A stretch of 64,000 nucleotides of DNA from Nocardioides iriomotensis (GCF_004168035.1 NZ_SDPU01000034.1:62001-126000); one strand, 5' to 3'. Counted from the first letter of the stretch, positions 8,892 through 16,785 are shown. The notes: generated by a model from the sequence alone, not told the origin. A program made the numbers and translations.

Positions 8892-9279
8892 CCAGCTGTC
8901 ACGCGGGGTGTGCGCCAGCAACGCGGGGTTTGGTCGTGGTGGCCCGGCCGGGGCCGTCGCGAGCGGTGTCCGGTGCGTGCGTCGGCAGGGCGGAGGAGCG
9001 AAGGCGGGGCGGCAGCCCCGGCGAGCGACGACAACGCAGCCGCCGTGCGTGCCGGGCGACGCGCAGCAGGCCAGGGTCGGGTTGCCACGGCCAACGGACG
9101 CTCCACAAGGCGCATGCCGCTGGGGAAGCGTCCACACGCCTGGGGAAGTGCCGCGGTACGGCGGCCGGCGAGCCCGGACCACGAGGGGCAAGACGCGCCG
9201 ACTCGGCAGGTTCGTGAGGGCAAGACGCGCCGACTCGGCAGGTTCGGGAGGGCAAGATGCGCCGACTCGGCGGGGGCGG
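8892..9279 (+). repeat. Dispersed intergenic repeat, copy 1, ending in three 32-33-base tandem units
   Basis: No gene lies in this 437-base gap between selD and tRNA-Sec. From about 8892 the DNA is related to the reverse complement of 46890-46570. Shared blocks include GCTGTNACGCGGGG, TTGCCACGGCCAANGGACG, CACAAGGCGCAT, CTGGGGAAGCGTCCA, and GAAGTGCC. It ends in tandem units beginning GAGGGGCAAGACGCGCCGAC at 9183, 9216 and 9248 (period 33, then 32). The third unit has drifted. There are no unique spacers, so it is not a CRISPR array. There is no transposase and no clear terminal inverted repeat. Confidence 0.75.
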
Positions 9280-9294
9280 GCTGGGCCGGGCCCC

Positions 9295-9300
9295 TAGAGT
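9295..9300 (+). promoter_or_regulatory. -10 box of the tRNA-Sec (selC) promoter
   Basis: TAGAGT lies 6 bases before the first tRNA base, placing the transcription start at or next to the mature 5' end. No convincing -35 is visible in the G-rich repeat DNA upstream. Confidence 0.5.
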
Positions 9301-9306
9301 TGCCGC

Positions 9307-9401
9307 GGAGGCGTACCTCGTCTGGTGACGGGCGCGGTCCTCAAAACCGTTGTGGCCGGGCATCCCGGCCAGGCGGGTTCGATTCCCGTCCGCCTCCGCC
9401 A
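9307..9401 (+). tRNA. selC: tRNA-Sec (UCA anticodon)
   Basis: A 95-base selenocysteine tRNA with encoded CCA (9399-9401) and discriminator G9398. The D-stem is six pairs (CTCGTC/GACGGG) with loop TGGT, a tRNA-Sec hallmark. The anticodon stem GCGGT/ACCGT encloses loop CCTCAAA, with anticodon TCA at 9341-9343. The variable arm is long: TGGCCGGG and CCCGGCCA around CAT. The T-loop is TTCGATT. The acceptor-plus-T helix totals 13 pairs, but the eighth acceptor position is T9314 opposite C9390, while G9372 can pair with C9390, so the split looks like 7+6, not the usual 8+5. Position 33 is C, not the near-universal U. It lies directly upstream of selA. Confidence 0.95.
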
Positions 9402-9427
9402 CTCGTCCGACCACTGGAGGGCCCGCC

Positions 9428-10738
9428 GTGGAGGATCCGCGCCGCGCGACCCCGCGCACCGACGCGGTCCTCGCGGACCCGCGGGTGCGGGCGGCGTCGG
9501 GGCGGCTCGGCGACACGCTGGTCAAGCGCCACGTCGCCACGGTCCTCGACCGCTGCCGCGCCGGCGAGGTGTCGCCGGCCGACGTCGTGGACGAGGCGCT
9601 GCGTTCGCTCCCGGCAGCGGCCACGTCACTGCGGCCGGTGCTCAACGCGACCGGCGTCGTCGTGCACACCAACCTCGGAAGGGCCCCGCTGTCGGCGGCG
9701 GCCGTCGAGGCGGTCAGGCTCGCCTCGGGCGCCACCGACGTCGAGCTCGACCTCGCGACGGGGCAGCGCGACCGGCGCGGGCGCGGGGCCCTCGCCGCGC
9801 TGGCGGCCGCGGTGCCGGAGGCGGGGGGAGTGCACGTCGTCAACAACGGCGCGGCCGCGCTCGCGCTGGTCACCTGTGCGCTGGCGCCGGGGCGTGAGGT
9901 GGTGGTCAGCCGCGGCGAGCTGGTCGAGATCGGGGACGGCTTCCGGATCCCGGAGCTGCTCGTGTCGCTCGGCGCGCGGCTCCGCGAGGTGGGCACGACC
10001 AACCGGGTCCGGCTCTCCGACTACGCCGACGCGGTCGGCGACGAGACGGCGTTCGTGCTGAAGGTGCACCCGTCCAACTTCGTCGTCAGCGGGTTCACCG
10101 CCGACGTCCCGGTCGCGGCGCTCGCCACGCTGCCGGTACCGGTCGTGGCGGACATCGGCTCCGGCCTGCTGCGCCCGCACCCCCGGCTGCCCGACGAGCC
10201 GAGCGCGGCGGCGGCGCTCGCCGACGGCGCCGACCTGGTCACCGCCTCGGGCGACAAGCTGCTCGGCGGCCCGCAGGCCGGGCTGATGCTCGGCAAGGCG
10301 GACCTCGTCGAGGCGCTGCGGCGGCACCCGTTCGCCCGGGCCCTCCGCGTCGACAAGCTCACCCTCGCCGCCCTGGAGGCCACGCTCACCGGCCCGACCC
10401 CGCCGGTCGCCGCGGCCCTCGTCGCCGACCGCGGCGCGCTGCTCGCCCGGGCCGAGCGGGTCGCGGCCGACGTCCTGGCCGCCGTCCCCGACGCGCCGGT
10501 CGAGGCCGTCGCGTCCGTCGGCGCCGTCGGTGGCGGCGGCGCTCCCGGCGTCGACCTGCCGAGCGCGGCAGTGTCTCTGCCCGAGAGGTACGCCGTCGCG
10601 CTGCGCACCGGCGAGGTCCCGGTCGTCGGCCGGGTGCACCAGGGTCGGCTGCTGCTCGACCTGCTGGCGCTCGACCCCGCCGACGACCCGCGGCTCGCGT
10701 CCGCCGTCGTGGCGGCGATGGACACGGGCACGGACTGA
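9428..10738 (+). CDS. selA: L-seryl-tRNA(Sec) selenium transferase
   Basis: 436 residues. A PLP enzyme that converts Ser-tRNA(Sec) to Sec-tRNA(Sec) with selenophosphate. The SelA core is clear: LNATGVVVHTNLGRAPLS (72-89), ELDLATGQRDRRG (106-118), NNGAAALAL (139-147), SRGELVEIGDGFRIPE (161-176), GTTNRVRLSDY, and the PLP lysine segment TASGDKLLGG with K277. The GTG at 9428 has TGGAGG eight bases upstream and starts 26 bases after the tRNA-Sec CCA, so selC-selA-selB form one unit. Length is slightly short of E. coli SelA (463) but all blocks are present. Confidence 0.95.
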   Translation: MEDPRRATPRTDAVLADPRVRAASGRLGDTLVKRHVATVLDRCRAGEVSPADVVDEALRSLPAAATSLRPVLNATGVVVHTNLGRAPLSAAAVEAVRLASGATDVELDLATGQRDRRGRGALAALAAAVPEAGGVHVVNNGAAALALVTCALAPGREVVVSRGELVEIGDGFRIPELLVSLGARLREVGTTNRVRLSDYADAVGDETAFVLKVHPSNFVVSGFTADVPVAALATLPVPVVADIGSGLLRPHPRLPDEPSAAAALADGADLVTASGDKLLGGPQAGLMLGKADLVEALRRHPFARALRVDKLTLAALEATLTGPTPPVAAALVADRGALLARAERVAADVLAAVPDAPVEAVASVGAVGGGGAPGVDLPSAAVSLPERYAVALRTGEVPVVGRVHQGRLLLDLLALDPADDPRLASAVVAAMDTGTD

Positions 10739-10739
10739 C

Positions 10740-12494
10740 GTGCACGTCGTCGCGACCGCCGGCCACGTCGACCACGGCAAGTCGACGCTCGTCCGGGCCC
10801 TCACCGGCACCGACCCCGACCGGCTGGCCGAGGAGCGCCGCCGCGGGCTGACCATCGAGCTCGGCTACGCGTGGACCGACCTGCCCGGCGCGGGCGACGT
10901 CGCGTTCGTCGACGTGCCCGGGCACGAGCGGTTCCTCACCACGATGCTGGCCGGCGTCGGGCCGGTCCCCGTCGCGCTGCTCGTGGTCGCCGCCGACGAC
11001 CCGTGGATGCCGCAGGCCGCCGAGCACCTCGCCGCGCTCGACGCGCTCGGCGTCCGGCACGGCCTCGTCGCCGTCACCCGCTCGGACCTCGCCGACCCCG
11101 CCGCGGCGGGGGACCGGGCCCGGACCGAGCTCGCCCGCACGTCGCTCGCGGGCGCCCCGGTCGTGCCGGTCAGCGCGCGGACGGGTGCGGGCATCGACAC
11201 GCTGCGCGCCACGCTGGCGGACGTGCTGGCCGCCGTACCCGCGCCGGACGCGTCCGCCGACGTCCGCCTCTGGGTGGACCGGCAGTTCACGGTCAAGGGT
11301 TCGGGGACCGTGGTGACCGGGACCCTCCCCGCCGGCACGGTACGGCGGGGAGACCTGCTGGAGCACGCCGGCGGGACGCTGCGCGTGCGCGGTGTGCAGA
11401 CCCTCGAGCGACCGGTGGACGAGGCACACGGGACCGCCCGGGTCGCGCTCAACGTCAGCGGCGACGGCGCAGAAGCACTGCACCGCGGCACCCCGCTGGT
11501 GACGCCCGGGGCGTGGCTGCGCACCGACACCGTCGACGTCCGGCTGCGCGCGCTGCCCGGCACCGACCAGCCGCCGCCGGAACGACCGCTGCTGCACGTC
11601 GGGGCCGCCTCGCTCGACGTGCACGCCCGCCCGCTCGCCGACGACCTCGTCCGGCTGCGCCTGACCGAGCCGCTGCCGCTGCGCGTCGGCGACCGCGCGG
11701 TGCTGCGCGACCCGGGCGACCGGCGGCTGTGGGGGTTGGTCGTGCTCGACCCGGCACCGCCGGCGCTCCGCCGGCGCGGCGACGCGCGACGCCGGGCCGC
11801 CGCCCTGGTCGACGACGACGGCCGTCCGTCCGCGACGCGCGAGCTCGCCCGTCGAGGCGTCGTCGAGGCCGACCTGCTCGCCCGCATCGGCGTCCCGGTG
11901 ACGCCCGACGTGCTGCGGGCCGGGCGGCACCTGCTCGACCCCGGCTGGGCGGACCGGCGGGCGGCCGACCTGACCGCGGCGGTCGCCGAGTCCGCCCGGG
12001 CGACACCGCTCGACCGGGGCATCACGCTCGTCGCCCTGGCCGAGCGGCTGGGCCTGCCGTCGCCCGAGGTCGCGGCCGCGCTGGTCCGGCCGCCGCTGCG
12101 CGTCGTCGACGGCCGCGTCGTACCGGAGGAGGCGCCCGGCCTCCCCGCCGCGCTGGAGGACGCCCTCGCCGCGCTCGCCACCGAGCTCGACGCCGAGCCG
12201 TTCGCCGCGCCCACCGCGGGACGGCTCGCTGAGCTCGGGCTCGGCCGGCGCGAGCTCGCGGCGGCCGCACGGGCCGGGCGGCTGCTCGTGCTCGACGGGC
12301 CGGTCGCGCTGCTCGCGGGCGCCGACGCGCAGGCCGTCGAGGCGTTGCGCGCGCTGCCACAGCCGTTCACCGTCAGCGAGGCCAGGGTCGCGCTGCGCAG
12401 CAGCCGGCGCGTCGTGCTGCCGCTGCTCGACCACCTCGACCGGGCCGGCCTCACCCGCCGCGAGCCCGACGACCGCCGGCACGTACGCGACTGA
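10740..12494 (+). CDS. selB: Selenocysteine-specific elongation factor
   Basis: 584 residues. A GTPase that brings Sec-tRNA(Sec) to UGA codons carrying a SECIS hairpin. G1 is GHVDHGKST (8-16), G3 is DVPGHE, and G4 is the TRSD form of NKxD. The EF-Tu-like domains follow, including VDRQFTVKGSGTVVTGTLPAGTVRRGD. The C-terminal third has winged-helix repeats that bind the SECIS RNA (domain 4), ending in a segment with VSEARVALRSSRRVVLPLLDHLDRAGLTRRE. The GTG start lies one base after the selA stop. Length is a little below E. coli SelB (614). It pairs with the fdhA hairpin at 7216-7258. Confidence 0.95.
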   Translation: MHVVATAGHVDHGKSTLVRALTGTDPDRLAEERRRGLTIELGYAWTDLPGAGDVAFVDVPGHERFLTTMLAGVGPVPVALLVVAADDPWMPQAAEHLAALDALGVRHGLVAVTRSDLADPAAAGDRARTELARTSLAGAPVVPVSARTGAGIDTLRATLADVLAAVPAPDASADVRLWVDRQFTVKGSGTVVTGTLPAGTVRRGDLLEHAGGTLRVRGVQTLERPVDEAHGTARVALNVSGDGAEALHRGTPLVTPGAWLRTDTVDVRLRALPGTDQPPPERPLLHVGAASLDVHARPLADDLVRLRLTEPLPLRVGDRAVLRDPGDRRLWGLVVLDPAPPALRRRGDARRRAAALVDDDGRPSATRELARRGVVEADLLARIGVPVTPDVLRAGRHLLDPGWADRRAADLTAAVAESARATPLDRGITLVALAERLGLPSPEVAAALVRPPLRVVDGRVVPEEAPGLPAALEDALAALATELDAEPFAAPTAGRLAELGLGRRELAAAARAGRLLVLDGPVALLAGADAQAVEALRALPQPFTVSEARVALRSSRRVVLPLLDHLDRAGLTRREPDDRRHVRD

Positions 12495-12515
12495 CCCGGC
12501 ACGATGTCCCGCAGC

Positions 12516-12530
12516 TTCCGCCCAGCGGAA
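12516..12530 (+). promoter_or_regulatory. IclR-type operator TTCC-N7-GGAA before pobA
   Basis: The 15-base site TTCCGCCCAGCGGAA is a near-perfect inverted repeat. The same architecture occurs before the iclR gene (14547-14561) and before pcaH (15950-15964). Its centre lies 40 bases upstream of the -10 box TAGCGT (12563-12568), the same distance as at pcaH. That position fits activation by the adjacent IclR protein. Confidence 0.7.
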
Positions 12531-12592
12531 GGGCAAGATTCCGGCGCGCGGCCGACGATCCCTAGCGTGACCGCGAGAGCCCGGGAGGTGCC

Positions 12593-13780
12593 ATGCCGAC
12601 GTACGCCAGCACGACCCGCACGCAGGTCGCCGTCGTCGGCGGCGGGCCCGCGGGTCTGATGCTGTCGCACCTGCTGCACGTCGCCGGGATCGACTCGGTG
12701 GTCGTCGACAACCGCACCGTGCACACGATCGAGACCACCCACCGGGCCGGGATCCTCGAGCGCGACAGCGTCCGGCTGCTCACGGACACCGGTGTCTCCG
12801 ACCGGGTGCTCCGGGACGGCGACCGGCACGGCGGCATCTACCTCCGGTTCGACGGCACCAGCCACCACGTCGACTTCGAGGCGCTCGTCGGAGCGTCGGT
12901 CTGGCTCTACCCGCAGACCGACGTGTTCACCGACCTGCACCGCGCTCGCGTCCGCGACGGCGGCGACGTGCGGTTCGGCATCGCCGACACCGAGGTCGAA
13001 GGCGTCCTCGACGCCCCACGCATCACCTACGCCGACGAGGGGGGCCGGCGGCACGAGGTGTCCGCCGACCTCGTCGTCGGGTGCGACGGCTCGCGCAGCA
13101 CCTGCCGCGGCCTCGTGGAGGGCGGCCGGCAGTTCTTCCGCGAGTACCCGTTCGCGTGGTTCGGGATCCTGTGCGAGGCGCCGAAGAGCGCGCCGGAGCT
13201 GATCTACGCCCGGTCCGACCGTGGGTTCGCGCTGATCAGCCAGCGCACTGACGAGGTGCAGCGGATGTACTTCCAGTGCGACCCGTCCGAGGATCCCTCC
13301 ACCTGGTCCGACGACCGGATCTGGACCGAGCTCCAGGCGCGGCTCGCGGGGGAGGACGGGTTCCGCCTGCACGAGGGACCGGTCATCGAGCGCACCGTCC
13401 TGCCGTTCCGCAGCTTCGTCCAGACCCCCATGCGGCACGGTCGGCTGCTGCTCGCGGGCGACGCCGCCCACACGGTGCCGCCGACCGGCGCGAAGGGGCT
13501 CAACCTCGCGCTCGCCGACGTGCGGGTGCTGGCCGAGGTGCTGGAGCAGGCGATCGGCAAGCAGGACCACGACGTGCTCGACACCTACACCGAGCGCGCC
13601 CTGGAGCGGGTCTGGAAGGCCCAGCACTTCTCCTACTGGATGACCACGATGCTGCACCGGTCGGCCGACAGCTCGGACTTCGACGAGCGCCGCCAGCTCG
13701 GCGAGCTGCACGCCCTGGTCGCCTCGCAGCGCGGGTCGGCGTACCTCGCCGAGGGCTACACCGGCTGGCCCCAGGACTGA
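12593..13780 (+). CDS. pobA: 4-Hydroxybenzoate 3-monooxygenase
   Basis: 395 residues, the family's usual length. A flavoprotein hydroxylase that turns 4-hydroxybenzoate into protocatechuate with NAD(P)H and O2. The FAD motif GGGPAG is at 15-20. The substrate and flavin segments are THRAGILERDSVRLL, GCDGSRSTCRG and the second FAD motif GDAAHTVPPTGAKGLNLALADV. The ATG at 12593 follows GGGAGGTGCC. Promoter elements lie upstream (operator 12516-12530, TAGCGT at 12563). It converges on and overlaps the iclR gene by 25 bases (13756-13780). It feeds the pcaHGB-pcaL genes at 16-20 kb. Confidence 0.95.
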   Translation: MPTYASTTRTQVAVVGGGPAGLMLSHLLHVAGIDSVVVDNRTVHTIETTHRAGILERDSVRLLTDTGVSDRVLRDGDRHGGIYLRFDGTSHHVDFEALVGASVWLYPQTDVFTDLHRARVRDGGDVRFGIADTEVEGVLDAPRITYADEGGRRHEVSADLVVGCDGSRSTCRGLVEGGRQFFREYPFAWFGILCEAPKSAPELIYARSDRGFALISQRTDEVQRMYFQCDPSEDPSTWSDDRIWTELQARLAGEDGFRLHEGPVIERTVLPFRSFVQTPMRHGRLLLAGDAAHTVPPTGAKGLNLALADVRVLAEVLEQAIGKQDHDVLDTYTERALERVWKAQHFSYWMTTMLHRSADSSDFDERRQLGELHALVASQRGSAYLAEGYTGWPQD

Positions 13781-14535
13781 ACCGCGGCCGGGCCCATCGC
13801 CCGCTCGATGCCACGCGCCGCGACCTGGAGCGCCGCCACCAGGCGCGGCCGCTCCGTGCGCAGCGACGGGACGACCAGGCCGAGCGAGGCGACCACGTCC
13901 TCGCCCCGCCGCAGCGGCACCGCGACCGAGCAGGCGCCGAGGCTCATCTCCTCGACGGTCGTCGCGTAGCCGTCGCGGACCACGCGCGAGAGCTGCCGGC
14001 GCAGGGTCCCCGGCTGCGTGATCGTGTACGGCGTGACGCGGGTGAGGTTCGCGAGCACGGCGTCCTGCACCTCGGCCGGTGCGTGCGCGAGCAGCACTTT
14101 GCCGACGCCGGTGGTGTGCAGAGGCAGCCGCGAGCCGATCGAGCTCACGACCGGGACGGACGCGTGGCCGCGCAGCCGGTCGACGTACAGCACCGACGTG
14201 CCGTCGCGGACCGCGAGGTGGACGGTGGCGAGCGTGGCGCCGTACAGGTCGTGCAGGAACGGGGATGCGGCCTCGCGCAGCCCGGTCTGCACCGGCGCCA
14301 GCAGCCCGAGGTCCCACAGCCGGCGGCCGACGACGTAGTCGCCCCCGGAGGTGCGCGCGAGCGCGCCGAACGCGACGAGCTCGCCGACCAGGCGGTGCGC
14401 GGTCGCCAGCGGGAGACCCGCGCGCGCGGTCAGCTCGGACAGCGCGAGCCGGCGGTGCTCCTCGTCGAAGGCCGCCAGCAGCGACAGCGCCCGGGCGGTG
14501 ACCGACGTGCCGGGGCTGGAGGAGTTGCCCGCCAT
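13756..14535 (-). CDS. IclR-family regulator of the protocatechuate branch (PobR/PcaR-like)
   Basis: 259 residues. N-terminal winged helix-turn-helix (about 10-70: TARALSLLAAFDEEHRRLALSELTARAGL, then LATAHRLVGELVAFGAL) and a C-terminal IclR effector domain (about 85-250) with SRLPLHTTGVGKVLLAH and GACSVAVPLRRGEDVVASLGLVV. It lies between pobA and an aromatic-acid carrier, and TTCC-N7-GGAA sites occur before it, pobA and pcaH. Control of the 4-hydroxybenzoate/protocatechuate genes, probably with an aromatic acid as effector, is a good inference. The site 12 bases before its own ATG suggests autoregulation. The 3' end overlaps pobA convergently. Confidence 0.85.
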   Translation of the reverse strand: MAGNSSSPGTSVTARALSLLAAFDEEHRRLALSELTARAGLPLATAHRLVGELVAFGALARTSGGDYVVGRRLWDLGLLAPVQTGLREAASPFLHDLYGATLATVHLAVRDGTSVLYVDRLRGHASVPVVSSIGSRLPLHTTGVGKVLLAHAPAEVQDAVLANLTRVTPYTITQPGTLRRQLSRVVRDGYATTVEEMSLGACSVAVPLRRGEDVVASLGLVVPSLRTERPRLVAALQVAARGIERAMGPAAVQSWGQPV

Positions 14536-14546
14536 GCCGGTCAGTC

Positions 14547-14561
14547 TTCCACTGGCCGGAA
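14547..14561 (-). promoter_or_regulatory. IclR-type operator before the iclR gene
   Basis: TTCCACTGGCCGGAA has the TTCC-N7-GGAA outline seen at pobA and pcaH, but its inner bases match less well (CACT/GCC in place of CGCT/AGC). It ends 12 bases upstream of the iclR start codon, a position expected for autorepression. Confidence 0.5.
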
Positions 14562-14593
14562 GCCGCGGGCGACCCCCGCGCGCCCGCGGCGGC

Positions 14594-15847
14594 TCAGTCC
14601 CGGGCCTCCACCGGCTGCGCCGGTACCGTCGCCAGCGCGACCACGGCCAGCACCGCGGCGACCGCGAACGCGTAGAAGCCCCACGGGTAGGCGACGCCCG
14701 CCGTCACGAGCGCGCCGCCGAGGAACGGGCCGACGATCGCGCCGACCCGGCCGACGCCCGCGGCCATGCCGAGCGCGGTGCCCCGGATCTCCGACGGGTA
14801 GAGGTGGCCGACGAACGCGTAGACCAGCACCTGTGCGCTGAACACGAAGACACCGGCGAGCAGGACGACGGCGTACACGAGCACCGTGCTCTCCATCCGG
14901 ACCGACAGCACCGCCAGGAACGCCGCGGCAAGCCCGAACCACAGCAGCACCGACGGCTTGTTGCCGCGGGCGTCGGAGACCGAGCCGGCCACCAGCAGCC
15001 CGATGACGGCGCCGAGGTTCAGCACGAGCAGCAGGCCGGTGCCGGCGGTGATCGAGTAGCCGGCCTCGCCCATGATCTTGGGCAGCCAGGTGTTGAGGCC
15101 GTAGACCAGCAGCAGCCCCATGAAGGACGCGACCCAGAGCCCGATGCTCACGCGCAGGTAGCGCCCGCGGGCGACGTCCGAGCTCCGCACCGGCGCCGGG
15201 CCGTCGTCCGACCCGTCCCGGAGCCGCGCCTTGGCGTCGAGGTAGGTCTGCGACTCGGGCAGCCGCGCCCACATCACCGGCACCACCAGCAGGCCGGCCA
15301 GGCCGCCGACGAGGAACATGCTCTCCCAGCCCCAGGCGTCGATCACCCACAGCGCCAGCAGCGCGGTCGCCACCGCGCCGACGTGGTAGCCGGTCATCAT
15401 CCGGGTCACCGCCGACCCGTTGCGGCCCGCGCGGGCGTGCTCGCTCATGTAGGCCAGCGCCGTGGGCAGGCAGGCCCCGAGACCCAGCCCGGCCAGGAAG
15501 CGGAGCACCGTGAACTGCGTGACGTCCTCCGCCAGCGGCACGGCCATCGTCAGCAGCGAGAAGACCGTGATGCACGCGATCAGCGGCAGGCGCCGGCCCC
15601 ACCGGTCCGTCAGCGGGCCGATCAGCACCGCGCCGATGCCGACCCCGACGAGACCGATCGTGGACGCGGTGGTCAGCGACGCGTCGGTGAAGCCGAGCGC
15701 GCCGGTGGCCGAGAGCACCGGGATCACCGCGCCGAGGACCACCAGGTCGAAGCCGTCGAGGGCGACGGCGACCCAGCAGAGCACCACCGGCCAGGCGGTG
15801 CGGGCGGAGGAGGTGGTCGTCGCGGCGGACGTGGCGGGACTGGTCAT
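14594..15847 (-). CDS. MFS aromatic acid:H+ symporter (PcaK/BenK-like)
   Basis: 417 residues with about 12 transmembrane segments. The AAHS family signature near TM1 is DGFDLVVLGAVIPVL. The MFS loop 2-3 motif is GPLTDRWGRRLPL, and the half-way repeat is SDARGNKP. The late YGLNTWLPKIMGEAGYS segment is typical of 4-hydroxybenzoate and benzoate carriers. It probably imports 4-hydroxybenzoate or protocatechuate, given its place between the IclR gene and divergent pcaH. The start ATG is preceded by GGAGCG. It shares the 161-base upstream region with pcaH. Confidence 0.85.
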   Translation of the reverse strand: MTSPATSAATTTSSARTAWPVVLCWVAVALDGFDLVVLGAVIPVLSATGALGFTDASLTTASTIGLVGVGIGAVLIGPLTDRWGRRLPLIACITVFSLLTMAVPLAEDVTQFTVLRFLAGLGLGACLPTALAYMSEHARAGRNGSAVTRMMTGYHVGAVATALLALWVIDAWGWESMFLVGGLAGLLVVPVMWARLPESQTYLDAKARLRDGSDDGPAPVRSSDVARGRYLRVSIGLWVASFMGLLLVYGLNTWLPKIMGEAGYSITAGTGLLLVLNLGAVIGLLVAGSVSDARGNKPSVLLWFGLAAAFLAVLSVRMESTVLVYAVVLLAGVFVFSAQVLVYAFVGHLYPSEIRGTALGMAAGVGRVGAIVGPFLGGALVTAGVAYPWGFYAFAVAAVLAVVALATVPAQPVEARD

Positions 15848-15949
15848 GCTGCGCTCCTTGCCATGCGGACGGAGTCTCCGTCGGCGGCGCGCCCGAGACG
15901 GGGCACGACGTCACCGTGGCAGCGGACTCGCGGGTCGCCCAGGACGCGT

Positions 15950-15964
15950 TTCCGCTGAGCGGAA
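15950..15964 (+). promoter_or_regulatory. IclR-type operator between the carrier gene and pcaH
   Basis: TTCCGCTGAGCGGAA is a perfect 7-bp inverted repeat with a one-base centre, the best of the three TTCC-N7-GGAA sites. Its centre is 40 bases upstream of the pcaH -10 box TAGCCT (15997-16002). It could serve the divergent carrier gene as well. Confidence 0.75.
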
Positions 15965-15996
15965 GCGGTGTGCGACGAGCGCCACACCCGTCCCCC

Positions 15997-16002
15997 TAGC
16001 CT
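15997..16002 (+). promoter_or_regulatory. -10 box of pcaH; probably leaderless transcript
   Basis: TAGCCT lies only six bases before the GTG start at 16009. With a normal 6-7 base distance from -10 to start, transcription would begin at the start codon itself. No Shine-Dalgarno sequence precedes the GTG, which fits a leaderless message. Confidence 0.5.
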
Positions 16003-16008
16003 CGACGC

Positions 16009-16785
16009 GTGACCGCGCCACCGCCCCCCGCCGAGCTCGAGCCCCAGGAGACGCTGTCGGCCGAGATGGCCGCGCTGCGGGACGCCTACGAGCACACCGG
16101 CGTCGAGGAGACCCAGCCGCGGCTGGACTACCCGCCGTACCGCTCGAGCCGGTTGCGTCACCCGACCAAGGACCTGCACCACGCCGACCCCGAGGGCGTC
16201 GAGCTGTGGGCACCCTGCTTCGGCGAGCGCGACATCGACCCCCTGGAGGCCGACCTCACGATCCAGGACGGCGGCGAGCCGATCGGCGAGCGGACGGTGG
16301 TCACCGGTCGCGTCGTCGACGGTGAGGGCCGGCCGGTACGGCGTCAGCTCGTCGAGATCTGGCAGGCCAACGCCGGCGGCCGCTACATCCACAAGCGGGA
16401 CCAGCACCCCGCGCCGCTCGACCCGCACTTCACCGGCGTCGGGCGCTGCCTGACCGACGACGACGGCGGCTACCGGTTCACCACGATCAAGCCGGGGCCG
16501 TACCCGTGGCGCAACCATCGCAACGCCTGGCGGCCGGCGCACATCCACTTCTCGCTGTTCGGCTCGGAGTTCACCCAGCGGATCGTCACGCAGATGTACT
16601 TCCCGGGCGACCCGCTGTTCGGCCTCGACCCGATCTACCAGTCGATCCTCGACCCCAAGGCGCGCGAGCGGCTCGTCGCGGCGTACGACCACGACGTCAC
16701 GCAGCACGAGTGGGCGACCGGCTACCGCTGGGACATCGTGCTCACCGGCCCGCACCGCACCCCCGCCGAGCAGGAGGACGCATGA
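16009..16785 (+). CDS. pcaH: Protocatechuate 3,4-dioxygenase beta subunit
   Basis: 258 residues. The catalytic subunit of the Fe(III) intradiol dioxygenase that cleaves protocatechuate to beta-carboxy-cis,cis-muconate. The N-terminal extension contains YPPYRSSRLRHPTKDL, typical of PcaH. The core has LVEIWQANAGGRY, then the iron ligands: a tyrosine in the PGPYPW segment (Y164), a tyrosine in the NHRNAW-RPAHIHFSLFG region, and two histidines of RPAHIHF. GTG start (16009) placed by the -10 box. The stop overlaps the pcaG start by 4 bases (ATGA at 16782). First gene of pcaH-pcaG-pcaB-pcaL. Confidence 0.95.
   Translation: MTAPPPPAELEPQETLSAEMAALRDAYEHTGVEETQPRLDYPPYRSSRLRHPTKDLHHADPEGVELWAPCFGERDIDPLEADLTIQDGGEPIGERTVVTGRVVDGEGRPVRRQLVEIWQANAGGRYIHKRDQHPAPLDPHFTGVGRCLTDDDGGYRFTTIKPGPYPWRNHRNAWRPAHIHFSLFGSEFTQRIVTQMYFPGDPLFGLDPIYQSILDPKARERLVAAYDHDVTQHEWATGYRWDIVLTGPHRTPAEQEDA

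Noticed and set aside
8763-9223. Overlapping hypothetical ORFs inside the repeat copy 1
   Set aside because: Translations are Arg/Pro/Cys-rich and recur only because the repeat recurs. There is no start site, and frames differ between the two copies.
9183-9279. Short repeats read as a CRISPR array
   Set aside because: Units follow directly without unique spacers, only three are present, there are no cas genes, and a related copy lies elsewhere.
13756-13780. Overlap of pobA and iclR as a sign of a wrong annotation
   Set aside because: Both C-termini have normal family length, and short convergent overlaps are common in compact actinobacterial genomes.
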